A DNA stretch of 64,000 nt, taken from assembly GCA_951812615.1 (NCBI GenBank), contig CATOSU010000010.1, forward strand, positions 62,001-126,000, given 5' to 3'. Of this stretch, positions 17,605 through 25,862 are shown in pieces. Source of the DNA: an uncultured Paracoccaceae bacterium. GTDB lineage: Bacteria; Pseudomonadota; Alphaproteobacteria; Rhodobacterales; Rhodobacteraceae. The position numbers and the translations under genes are program-made. Every line of letters starts with the position of its first letter. Position 1 is the first letter of the stretch. The notes beneath the pieces are model-generated. The model ran no database searches. It saw nothing but the letters and a program-made list of their open reading frames with translations, and was not told the origin of the DNA.

Positions 17605-18387
17605 TCAGGCCCCGGCCCTTGGTTTCGACGCGTAAAGGGCGATTGCAGCGGCGTTGGACACGTTGAGCGATCCGAAACTGCCGGATGCGTCGATCCGCAC
17701 CAGCGCATCAACCACCTCGCGGGTTTTCGCCCGCAGCCCGGGCCCTTCGGCCCCCAGAACCAGCGCCACGGGCCGGTCCGCCCGACCGGCCAGCGCGGCT
17801 TCGATGGTTTGCCCGGCCTCGCCATCCAGACCCAGTACGACATAACCCATCGCCTGCAATTCACCGATCGCATCGGCCAGATTGCGCACCCGCAGATAGG
17901 GCTGACGTTCCAACGCCCCGCTGGCAGTCTTGGCCAGCGCCCCGGTTTCCGGCGCGGCATGATGGCGCGGTGCGATGACGGCAGAGGCGCCCAGCACCTC
18001 AGCCGAGCGCAGAATCGCGCCGACATTATGCGGATCGGTCACCCGGTCCAGCAGCAGAACCCGCTGTGGTGGCGGCCCCATGCACACCTCTTCCAGCGTG
18101 CCCCAGTCCAGCGGCCGCACCTCCAGCGCCGCCCCCTGATGCACCGAAGCCGGATCGATCGGCGCACTGAATTTGCGGGCGTCGGACAGCTCTGGTGCGA
18201 TCCCGGCCGTGGAAATCGCATCCGCCAGCCGGTCCCGGGCGTTCAGGGTCACGATCAGCCGCAGCTTTTCGCGCCGGGGGTTGAGCAGAGCGTCACGCAC
18301 CGCGTGCAGACCGAACAGCCAGATCGTCTGCGCCGCGTCCGCCTTGCGCGCCTGTTCCTTTTCGATCACCCATTTCGGTTTTTTCAT
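17605..18387 (-). CDS. rlmB: 23S rRNA Gm2251-type 2'-O-methyltransferase, TrmH/SpoU family
   Basis: 260 aa. An N-terminal substrate-binding domain (LFGLHAVRDALLNP) is followed by the SPOUT knot domain with the three SpoU motifs: LLLDRVTDPHNVGAILRSAE, LVLGAEGPGL and SLNVSNAAAIALY. It would methylate the ribose of a 23S rRNA guanosine using SAM. The start at 18387 is chosen at MKKPKWVIEKEQ. It is divergent from tRNA-Tyr. Assignment to RlmB rather than a sister SpoU enzyme is by the whole-length pattern. Confidence 0.88.
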   Translation of the reverse strand: MKKPKWVIEKEQARKADAAQTIWLFGLHAVRDALLNPRREKLRLIVTLNARDRLADAISTAGIAPELSDARKFSAPIDPASVHQGAALEVRPLDWGTLEEVCMGPPPQRVLLLDRVTDPHNVGAILRSAEVLGASAVIAPRHHAAPETGALAKTASGALERQPYLRVRNLADAIGELQAMGYVVLGLDGEAGQTIEAALAGRADRPVALVLGAEGPGLRAKTREVVDALVRIDASGSFGSLNVSNAAAIALYASKPRAGA

Positions 18388-18497
18388 AACCGTCGCCTTG
18401 TCACTGACAGGCGCCCGAACAACAGGAATTTCCTGTTGACGCCTATTTGACGCGCTTGTAATCACGCCTCCACGTCAGACGCAATGCGCTGACAGTG

Positions 18498-18580
18498 GGC
18501 GACAGGCCGCAAGGTGTGGCAGGGGACTGTAACTCCCTCGCGGAGACGCACGCCTGGTTCGATTCCAGGGTCGCCCACCA
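18498..18580 (+). tRNA. tRNA-Tyr (GTA)
   Basis: The acceptor arms GGGCGAC / GTCGCCC are perfectly paired, with discriminator A and encoded CCA at 18578-18580. The anticodon loop CTGTAAC gives GTA. There is a long variable arm (type II, as expected for bacterial tRNA-Tyr), and the T-arm is CCTGG-TTCGATT-CCAGG. Its 3' end abuts an integrase remnant, so it is a probable island attachment site. Confidence 0.95.
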
Positions 18581-18670
18581 CCACTCTACACAATTGAAAT
18601 TAAAACATATATTGTGTATGCTGGCGGTTTTACACGTCCAATTCGACACAATTCTTGCGGTTTTCGACAC

Positions 18671-19308
18671 ATGAAGAAGGCCAATGTTCCCCATCTGAAG
18701 ACTGATCGTGGTCGATATTATTACAGGCGCCGCGTTCCCAAGAAGCACCAGAAGACCCTTGGAGAAGTAATGTGGACCCGACCGTGCGGTCCAGTCAGCT
18801 ATGCTGATGCAGTTGCCCAGGTTGTTCAGTGGACCAAAGAGTATGACGAGCTTATTCACCAACTGGACAACCCGAAAGAGGCTGAAAGGACCCGTCATCT
18901 AACCGAGATCAAGAATGCCGAACCCTCGATGATGAAGGTCGCTGACACGATAACCGAAATGGGCATGGCCCTTGGTGAGTGGCTTGGATCGAAACTGCTC
19001 GAAAGTATTCGGTCGGGGTTACGAGCCGCAGATGAACATCCAGAAGAGAGCCCTGCTGCCAGGCTTGCTGGCTACCAAAGCTTGCAACTAATGGGCTTCG
19101 GCGATCATGTTGTACCCCCTCACGATCCAGAAGAACGAGATGAATATGAACTCTTGAAACGAAAGGTAGAACGGCGGATTCTGATCTTGCCGGTGATCCC
19201 AACACGATCAGTGCCGTTGCGGAAAGCTACCATGATTTTTCCGGGATCAAATCTGGAGTACGGGCCAAATACCGTCGCAACATCCGCAAACTAATCAACT
19301 ACCGGTAG
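18671..19308 (+). pseudogene. Truncated and frameshifted tyrosine-type phage/island integrase
   Basis: From ATG 18671 the frame gives an N-terminal arm typical of DUF6538-type integrases (KTDRGRYYYRRRVPKKHQ), then a helical region. Around 19160-19167 the frame shifts by one base: the other frame continues GRTADSDLAGDPNTISAV and a core-binding-like segment (GIKSGVRAKYRRNIRKL) before a TAG at 19306. The catalytic domain with the R-H-R-Y residues is absent. It lies 90 bp from the tRNA-Tyr 3' end, the usual position of an integrase in a tRNA-borne island. It cannot be functional. Confidence 0.8.
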
Positions 19309-19356
19309 GTCACCTGACCGCTCCCTCATGCTTTTGAGGAAGCTTCTGATCGTAAC

Positions 19357-19424
19357 TGTCAGGGGGGTCACTTTTGGACGCCGGTCACCCCATAACGGGG
19401 GTCAATCTTGCATGCCGATCCACA
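19357..19424. mobile_element. Orphan IS21-family-like terminus
   Basis: TGTCAGGGGGGTCACTTTTGG starts two imperfect ~27-bp tandem repeats (19363-19389 and 19398-19424), each GGGGGTCAnTnTTGnAnGCCG. This is the multiple-terminal-repeat pattern of IS21-type ends. No istA/istB gene or second end is nearby, so it is a remnant, perhaps left by the event that cut off the integrase. Confidence 0.55.
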
Positions 19425-19501
19425 GCTTGGGCGCACTCCGGAAATGCGATCCGGTGAAATTGCAGCAATATCGAGATTCAACAGCCGCCGTTCGATCAAG
19501 T

Positions 19502-20538
19502 TCAGGTGGACACGTCGAAATCTTCCGGCCGGCGATTTGTCGACGCAGATTGTAGTCCGAATGTCCCTCGGTCAGCCCAGTCGCCATATCCTGGTTCGCC
19601 ACGAAAATAGCCAAATCGTCCGCTCGCCGGCGGTGGCGCGTCCCATTCGGCAACTTCCTTACCGTCCAGCGCCTTCAGGATGAACAGACGCCGGCTCTGA
19701 TCGGCGAGCACTTCGGCATTCACGCGTTCGACATCCCAACGGGTGTGGACGGCCGCCTCCAGCTCGGATTGTACATTCGCAACCCTGTCGTCACCGGCAA
19801 GGTTGCATTGCTCCTGCGGATCATTTTCCAGGTCGAACAGCATCGGTGGATCGGTCATCGACCAAATAAGCTTCCACTGGTTTTTGCGGATCATGAACAG
19901 CGGGGCGTTGGTGGTTTCAGACAGCATTTCAGCATAAATCGGCCTGTCGGCGCTGATGCTATCGCCATTGAGACAAGGCACCAGACTGTCGCCTTCCAAT
20001 TGTTCAGGATAATCTTCGGCCTGCCCGCCGGCCATGTCGAACAATGTCGGCAGAAGATCTACCAACGAGACCGGTTCGGCGACCCGCCGCGGTCCACCGT
20101 AGAGCGCCGGAGCGGTCACGAACATCGGAACGCGTATCGCATTCTCAAAAAACGTTCTTTTTTGGTACAGGCCGCGCTCGCCAAGCATGTCACCGTGGTC
20201 GCTGGTGAAAATAATTATCGTGTTTTCGGCAAAACCGCTGTCTTCCAGTGCATCCAGAATTTCACGAAACTTCTCATCCACATAGCTGATGTTTGCGTAG
20301 TAAGCCCTTCGGATGGTTCGAGTGCGTTCTTCGGTCCAGTCTACGCGGTCGATGCCCATGAGGCGTCTTTGCCGCTCGCTGTGGGCGTCCTTGGGGGCCT
20401 CTTCATAGGACATCTGCGGCAGGTCGATATCGTCGTCGTTGTAAAGGTCCCAGTATTTCCTGGCGGCAACATAAGGATCATGCGGATGACTGAGGGAGAC
20501 CATCAGGAAAAACGGGCTTGAACTGTCCTCGCGGGCCC
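19502..20538 (-). pseudogene. Sulfatase 1, C-terminal part (interrupted by IS3-family element)
   Basis: About 345 residues of an alkaline-phosphatase-superfamily sulfatase, from AREDSSSPFFLMVSLSHPHDP to a stop at 19502. It includes TSDHGDMLGERGLYQK (metal site), LVDLLPTLFDMAG and a choline-sulfatase-like C-terminus (QSRRLFILKAL). It is closely similar along its length to sulfatase 2 at 25863-27371. The N-terminal part lies at 21838-22373. An IS at 20539-21837 separates them, with a GCCC duplication at 20535-20538 and 21838-21841. Confidence 0.9.
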
Positions 20539-20617
20539 TGACCTGCCCCCAGAATTTCGGGCCATTCAAAAAGAGAGTTTGTTCTCGTAACGTTCAAAGC
20601 TACGAGGAGAACGAAGA

Positions 20618-20884
20618 ATGCGGAAGTCACGCTTCACAGAGGAACAAATCGTCGGGATTTTGCAGGAGTATGCTGCGGGTGCCAAAGTGTCTGAGCTTTG
20701 CCGCAAGCATGGGATGTCCGATGCGACGCTGTACAAGTGGAAAGCCAAGTATGGCGGCATGACAGTATCCGAGCTGCGCCGCCTGAAGGACCTGGAGGTC
20801 GAGAACTCGGAGCTGAAGCGTCTGCTGGCAGACGCGATGCTCGATAATGCTGGTCTTAAGGGGCTGCTGGCAAAAAACTCATAA
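20618..20884 (+). CDS. IS3-family transposase OrfA
   Basis: 88 aa. It has a helix-turn-helix of the IS3/IS911 type (FTEEQIVGILQEYAAGAKVSELCRKHGMSDATLYKWK) followed by a leucine-zipper-like helix (LRRLKDLEVENSELKRLL). It ends just after a run of six A plus C (about 20871-20877), where -1 slippage would make the OrfAB fusion transposase. Confidence 0.95.
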   Translation: MRKSRFTEEQIVGILQEYAAGAKVSELCRKHGMSDATLYKWKAKYGGMTVSELRRLKDLEVENSELKRLLADAMLDNAGLKGLLAKNS

Positions 20885-20907
20885 CGCCTGCCGCCCGTCG
20901 GGATGCG

Positions 20908-21777
20908 GTGGTCACGTTGATGGCTGAACACCAATTCACGCAAAGGCGGGCGTGCAGGCTGGTTGGAATATCCAGATCGAGCCTGACCTATCAGGCGCGC
21001 CCGGATCGCCACGCGCGGCTTCGGGAACGTCTGATCACGCTTTCAGGCAAGCACAGGAGGTATGGCTATCGTATGTTGCATGCCAAGCTGGTGCGCGAGG
21101 GGTTCAAGGTGAACGTCAAAGTCGTCGAACGTATCTACCGCGAGGAGCGGCTGTGGCTACGTCGCACAAAGCGCAAGAAGATCCCCAAGGAAGGCCGTGA
21201 GGGCGGCTGGTGCCCGATTGCAGCCAACCAACGGTGGTCTTTGGATTTCACCAGTGACGCACTGGCAAACGGGCGCAAATTCCGAACGGCGAACCTCAAA
21301 GATGATTGCACACGAGAGTGCCCCGCCATCGAGGTGGATTTCTCACTGCCCGGTGAGCGGGTCGTGGAACTGCTGAACCGGGTCGCACGCGAACGCGGAT
21401 ATCCTGACATTCTGGTCGTTGATAACGGCCCGGAACTACGAGGTCGCGCGCTTGACGCCTGGGCCGATGACAACGGCGTGCAGTTGTATTTCATAGATCC
21501 GGGCAAGCCGACCCAGAATGCCTACATCGAGAGTTTCAATGGTCGCTTCAGGGACGAATGTCTGAACCAGCATTGGTTCACAAGCATCGGCGAGGCTCGT
21601 GACATCATCGAAAACTGGAGGATAGACTACAACACAGAGAGACCGCACAGCAGCCTGAGATATCAAACCCCGGAGGAGTTCGCGGCAGCGCGGCCCTTCG
21701 ACAAAACGCAATGGGCACAGCCGCTTGAGCTACATGAGGGCTCCGCGCCTGCGCCCATTGCTCACGCCGCTGAATGA
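20908..21777 (+). CDS. IS3-family transposase OrfB (integrase core, DDE)
   Basis: 289 aa from a GTG, or the C-terminal part of an OrfAB fusion made by -1 frameshifting upstream. The rve catalytic core has SLDFTSD, VVDNGPE and a downstream YIESFNGRFRDEC, giving the DDE triad, and the C-terminal RPHSSLRYQTPEEF is typical. Intact. Confidence 0.95.
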   Translation: MVTLMAEHQFTQRRACRLVGISRSSLTYQARPDRHARLRERLITLSGKHRRYGYRMLHAKLVREGFKVNVKVVERIYREERLWLRRTKRKKIPKEGREGGWCPIAANQRWSLDFTSDALANGRKFRTANLKDDCTRECPAIEVDFSLPGERVVELLNRVARERGYPDILVVDNGPELRGRALDAWADDNGVQLYFIDPGKPTQNAYIESFNGRFRDECLNQHWFTSIGEARDIIENWRIDYNTERPHSSLRYQTPEEFAAARPFDKTQWAQPLELHEGSAPAPIAHAAE

Positions 21778-21837
21778 TGGCACACAAATGGAGAGCAAAC
21801 TCGATTTACGAGTGGCCCTGAAAAAAGGGGCAGGTCA

Positions 21838-22373
21838 GCCCAATCGTACAGTTTTCCCCTGGCGCGAAACGTCGTTTCTTCGTCGTGGTCGATTTGTGCG
21901 GTGCGATGCGCGCACCCGATATCGGTAAAGAGGCGGGTGTCATAGTCGTCCTGAAATCCATCTGCCTGCCAGTCTGCTGTCCAGGCAAGACTGGCAGAGC
22001 AGATGTCGGGGGTCAGACGTTCCTGGACTCCATGCATCTGATCCGGACCCACGAAATGGGTTTTGCCACTGATCGCGGTCCGGTAACCGCGGGTTCTGAG
22101 GTAATGGCTGATTGTCGGAACGGCAGCGGGCAGCTCGGATCCGTTGTCATAGGCCCCGATATCCGAGCAAAGTTTTCCCGTCATGAAGGAAGACCGGGAG
22201 GGGGCGCAGAGCGGATAATTACAATATGCGTTGTCGAACACGATCCCGCGCTCTGCAAGGTCGTCCAGGCACGGCGATTTGGCCACCTTATTGCCGTGCG
22301 CCGGAAGGAAGGACGGCGGCAACTGATCAGCCATCAACAGCAAAATATTTGGTGCCGCTTTGGTTTCGGCCAT
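21838..22373 (-). pseudogene. Sulfatase 1, N-terminal part (interrupted by IS3-family element)
   Basis: About 178 residues from ATG 22373 (MAETKAAPNILLLMADQ) to the IS boundary. Cys56 lies in CAPSR, the sulfatase motif whose cysteine is converted to formylglycine. GKLYDWA at the boundary joins in frame to REDSSSPFFL in the other half once the IS and one GCCC copy are removed, giving a ~520-aa enzyme. It would hydrolyse a sulfate ester. It is the last gene of the transporter operon, 34 bp after the ATPase gene. Confidence 0.9.
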
Positions 22374-22407
22374 TGGACTGCTCCTCAAACTTTTGTTCTG
22401 CCCCGGC

Positions 22408-24066
22408 TCATGGTGCGGCCCGCCCTTCCGGGCTTGTGGCCGTCTCAGTATCCTTGGCAAATTCGCGGCGGATATCGTCAAGCCAGTTGGGATCCATTTC
22501 CGGAACGGACCGAAGCAGCTTGCGCGTATAGGGCTTTTGGGGGTCGTCCAGAACCACGTCGCGCGGACCAAACTCGACGATCCGTCCAAGCTCCATCACC
22601 GCAACGGTATCGGCGATGGCACGAACCGTGGTCAAATCATGAGTGATGAAGACCTGCGCAAAGTTCAGATCCTTTTGAAGACCTTCCAGCAACCTCAGGA
22701 TTCCTTCGGCCACGATCTGATCCAGCGCAGAGGTGACTTCGTCGCAGATCAGGACCGTCGGTTCAGCCGCCAGCGCGCGCGCGATGCAGATCCGCTGTTT
22801 CTGCCCGCCGGAAAGCTGACGCGGAGTTCTTTGCAAAAACACCTTCGGATCCATTCCGATCATTTCCAGCAATTCACTGGCGCGTTTTCTGTTCTGCTCG
22901 CCACGAAGCCCGTGATAAAATGTAAGCGGGCGACCGATTATGGTTCCAACCGACTGCTGATCGTTCAGCGCGGTGTCGGGCATTTGATAGATCATCTGAA
23001 CCGCGCGGAGGTCGCTTTTGCTGCGTTGACGATAACCGGATGCAGCCTCCGTGCCATTGAGAAGAACCCGTCCTGCACGCGGTTTCAGCAGCCCGGTAAG
23101 GACGCGTGCCAAAGTCGACTTTCCTGACCCGGATTCACCGACAATCGCCAGCGTTTCCCCCGCGCGCACATTAATCGACACATCCTCCAGAACAGGCACC
23201 TTGCCATAACTGGCATGGACGCCCTCAACCTGGATCCGCATTTCGGGGGATTTGGAACCCACCGAGGGCGGCTTTTGGATTTTGCGCACGGACCACAGGG
23301 ACTTGGTGTATTCCTGTTGCGGGGACGCGAGCATATCGCGGGTCGGCGCTTCTTCGACCTGGCGGCCGCGCAACAGGACCTTGATCCTGTCCGCCATCTG
23401 GGCAACAACCGTTAGATCGTGTGACACATAGATGCCGGCAATACCAAAGTCGCGCACGGCATCCTTCATGGTGCCCAGAACGTCCACCTGGGTCGTGACA
23501 TCAAGGGCCGTTGTCGGTTCGTCGAAAATGACGATATCAGGCTGGCACAGCATCGCCATCGCAGTCAGCGCCCGCTGCAACTGTCCGCCAGACACCTGAT
23601 GTGGATACCGCAGGCCGAACTGGTGGGGTTCGGGCAACTTCATCCGCTCGAACAATTCCAGTGCGTCGCTTCGCGCCTTCGCAGCCGGTGTTCCTGCGCG
23701 GATACGCGCCGTTTCCGTGACCTGATCCATGAGCCTGTAAGCTGGGTTGAAGGATGCAGCGGCAGACTGGGCCACATAGGCGATCTTTGTGCCGTGTATG
23801 GCTTCGCGCTGCTGATCGGTCATCGCCAGCAAATCGACACCAGCACAGGTCACTGTCCCGCCCGTGACGCGGCATCCGCGCCTGAAATATCCCATTGCCG
23901 CAAGGCCAAGCGTTGACTTCCCGGCCCCGGACTCGCCAATTAGGCCAAGAACCTCGCCTTTGTAGAGATCAAGGTCCACGCCGTTTAGTACCGGGATCGG
24001 GTCGTTTTCCGGACCAGCCGAAACCGATAGGTTTTTGATGCTGAGGATGGGTTTCTTATCAGCCAT
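22408..24066 (-). CDS. Fused peptide/opine-type ABC transporter ATPase (DppD-DppF-like)
   Basis: 552 aa with two complete ABC modules. Module 1 (~1-260) has GESGAGKST, VSGGQLQRAL and IVIFDEPTTALD. Module 2 (~285-540) has GESGSGKST, LSGGQKQRICIA and LICDEVTSALD. Oligopeptide-binding C-terminal patches (PYTRKLL) follow. The ATG at 24066 overlaps the permease stop; a GTG at 24069 is an alternative. It energises import with the two permeases upstream. Confidence 0.93.
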   Translation of the reverse strand: MADKKPILSIKNLSVSAGPENDPIPVLNGVDLDLYKGEVLGLIGESGAGKSTLGLAAMGYFRRGCRVTGGTVTCAGVDLLAMTDQQREAIHGTKIAYVAQSAAASFNPAYRLMDQVTETARIRAGTPAAKARSDALELFERMKLPEPHQFGLRYPHQVSGGQLQRALTAMAMLCQPDIVIFDEPTTALDVTTQVDVLGTMKDAVRDFGIAGIYVSHDLTVVAQMADRIKVLLRGRQVEEAPTRDMLASPQQEYTKSLWSVRKIQKPPSVGSKSPEMRIQVEGVHASYGKVPVLEDVSINVRAGETLAIVGESGSGKSTLARVLTGLLKPRAGRVLLNGTEAASGYRQRSKSDLRAVQMIYQMPDTALNDQQSVGTIIGRPLTFYHGLRGEQNRKRASELLEMIGMDPKVFLQRTPRQLSGGQKQRICIARALAAEPTVLICDEVTSALDQIVAEGILRLLEGLQKDLNFAQVFITHDLTTVRAIADTVAVMELGRIVEFGPRDVVLDDPQKPYTRKLLRSVPEMDPNWLDDIRREFAKDTETATSPEGRAAP

Positions 24067-24881
24067 CACCCGAATTCCTTAAGATACCAGTCGACCAAGA
24101 TATTTACCGACACCGTCAGACCCGCGATGGTGGCCGCAGGTAACAGCGGAGTTATTTCGCCGTATGTGATCAGGACAGCATTGTCGCGCACCATTGAGCC
24201 CAGTTCCGCGAAGGGCGGCTGTATTCCGAGGCCCAGAAACGACAGCGCCGAGACAAACAGGAAGACATAACTGAACCGCAAGCCGAATTCTGCCAGCAAG
24301 GGTGCGGTCGCATTGGGTACGATCTCGCGCGCTATGATCCAAGGCAGGCCTTCTCCGCGGATCCGTGCGGCCTCTACGAAATCTGCCGTGGCGATGTTAA
24401 GGCTGACGCCGCGCGCCAGGCGATAGATCCTCGTGGCTTCAACCAGCGCGATTATGGTGATCATTGCCCAGATTGAGGGACCCGTGATTGACAGCAGCAA
24501 AAGCGCGAAGATCAGTCCGGGGATCGCCATCAAGACGTCGACCAAACGGCTCAGCACCTGATCAAGCCAACCACCGCCAACCGCTGACATCACACCCAAG
24601 CCAACGCCGACCAAGAAAGCTATGATGGCAGTTACCAGCGCAATTCCAAGCGAATTGCGCAACCCGTACATAAGGCGCGAAAGAATATCGCGTCCGAGAT
24701 TGTCGGTGCCCAGCTTGTGGGTTTTGTCCCAGGGCTGGTAAGCGCCAGCCGATACGTCAAATTGACCGAACGGCGCGAGAACCGGCGCAAGAAGCGCTAC
24801 GCAAACATAGGTGACGATGATGATTACACAGGCCAACGTCAGCAAAGGCATGGTTCGAAGTAATTCATACAGTCTTTTCAT
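24066..24881 (-). CDS. ABC transporter permease, DppC-like
   Basis: 271 aa. MKRLYELLRTMPLLTLACVIIIVTYVCVALLAP is the first helix and cytoplasmic tail. HKLGTDNLGRDILSRLMYGLRNSL is the conserved DppC region, and the EAA loop is EAARIRGEGLPWIIAREIVPN. About six membrane helices. The frame is open further upstream, but that extension overlaps the DppB-like gene, so the start is set at 24881, 5 bp after the DppB-like stop. Confidence 0.92.
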   Translation of the reverse strand: MKRLYELLRTMPLLTLACVIIIVTYVCVALLAPVLAPFGQFDVSAGAYQPWDKTHKLGTDNLGRDILSRLMYGLRNSLGIALVTAIIAFLVGVGLGVMSAVGGGWLDQVLSRLVDVLMAIPGLIFALLLLSITGPSIWAMITIIALVEATRIYRLARGVSLNIATADFVEAARIRGEGLPWIIAREIVPNATAPLLAEFGLRFSYVFLFVSALSFLGLGIQPPFAELGSMVRDNAVLITYGEITPLLPAATIAGLTVSVNILVDWYLKEFG

Positions 24882-24886
24882 TCGGA

Positions 24887-25843
24887 CTACCGCGGATGAA
24901 GCAGGCGGGGGTTGGTCAGTTGCGCCAACACATCCGCCAGAAGGTTCAGCAACACGAATGTTGCGGAAAACACCAGGCAACATGTCTGCACAACAGGTAC
25001 GTCGCGGGCGGCGACACTGTCGACCATAAGCTGACCGAGGCCCGGATAGACGAAGACGACTTCGACGACGACAACGCCGACAACCAGATATGCAAGGTTG
25101 AGCATGACGACGTTGATGATGGGTGTCAGCGCATTTGGCAGAGCGTGTACCAGAATGACGCGGCGCCTGCTCAGCCCCTTGAGATACGCCTGCTCTACAT
25201 ACATTGCCTCCAGCAGGTCGATGATTGCCGTACGGGTCATCCGCATCATATGGGCCGACACAACAAGCGTGAGCGTAATTGCCGGAAGCAGCGTTCGTTC
25301 CATACGCTCCAACAACGTCATGTCGGGATTGATGTTCGAGATCGCAGGCAACCACCCAAGCTTGGAGGAAAACAGGTAAACCAGGACGTAGGCCAGGAAA
25401 AATTCCGGGACCGAAACCGCGGCAAGCCCGGATGCATTTGTGACCCGATCCCCCGTGGTGTCGCGGAACAAGGCCAGAAGGATGCCCAAGGTCAGCGCCA
25501 AAGGGACCGAAATTGCTGCCGTAAACGCTGCGAGAAACGCCGTGTTGGACAATCGCGTTCCCATGAGTTCCGAAATCGGGCGTTGGTTGGCCAGAGAATT
25601 CCCGAAATCTCCCTGCACCACACCGGATATCCATGCCAGGTAGCGTGGGATGGCCGGTATATCCAACCCGAGATCGCGGCGGATCGCCGCCACCGCCTCC
25701 GGGGTGGCATTCTGCCCAAGGATTTCTACCGCGATGTCACCGGGAAGCGCCTCGACCGAGGCAAAGATTATCACGGATACGGCCAGCAGGACCAGCACCC
25801 CAAGTGCCAGTCTCGTCGCGATCATTTTTACGATTGATTGCAT
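24887..25843 (-). CDS. ABC transporter permease, DppB-like
   Basis: 318 aa with about six membrane helices. It has the DppB hallmarks: an N-terminal helix with an amphipathic start (MQSIVKMIATRLALGVLVLLAV), GDFGNSLANQRPISELMGTRLSNT, and an EAA loop around AYLKGLSRRRVILVHALPNALTP. The start at 25843 lies 19 bp after the sulfatase 2 stop. It pairs with the DppC-like gene. Confidence 0.92.
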   Translation of the reverse strand: MQSIVKMIATRLALGVLVLLAVSVIIFASVEALPGDIAVEILGQNATPEAVAAIRRDLGLDIPAIPRYLAWISGVVQGDFGNSLANQRPISELMGTRLSNTAFLAAFTAAISVPLALTLGILLALFRDTTGDRVTNASGLAAVSVPEFFLAYVLVYLFSSKLGWLPAISNINPDMTLLERMERTLLPAITLTLVVSAHMMRMTRTAIIDLLEAMYVEQAYLKGLSRRRVILVHALPNALTPIINVVMLNLAYLVVGVVVVEVVFVYPGLGQLMVDSVAARDVPVVQTCCLVFSATFVLLNLLADVLAQLTNPRLLHPR

Positions 25844-25862
25844 GCGTCTTTGCCCGCGTCCT

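Larger units (their letters stand above)
20539..21837 (+). mobile_element. IS3-family insertion sequence (IS407-like group)
   Basis: A 1299-bp element bounded by inverted ends beginning TGACCTGCCCC on both sides and flanked by the 4-bp duplication GCCC. It encodes OrfA and OrfB with a slippery A6C between them, the classic IS3 layout. It looks complete and potentially active. It lies in the opposite orientation to the sulfatase gene it disrupts. Confidence 0.93.

Noticed and set aside
19363-19424. Tandem repeats considered as a minimal CRISPR
   Set aside because: Only two imperfect units with almost no spacer and an IS21-terminus sequence; no cas genes anywhere in the window.
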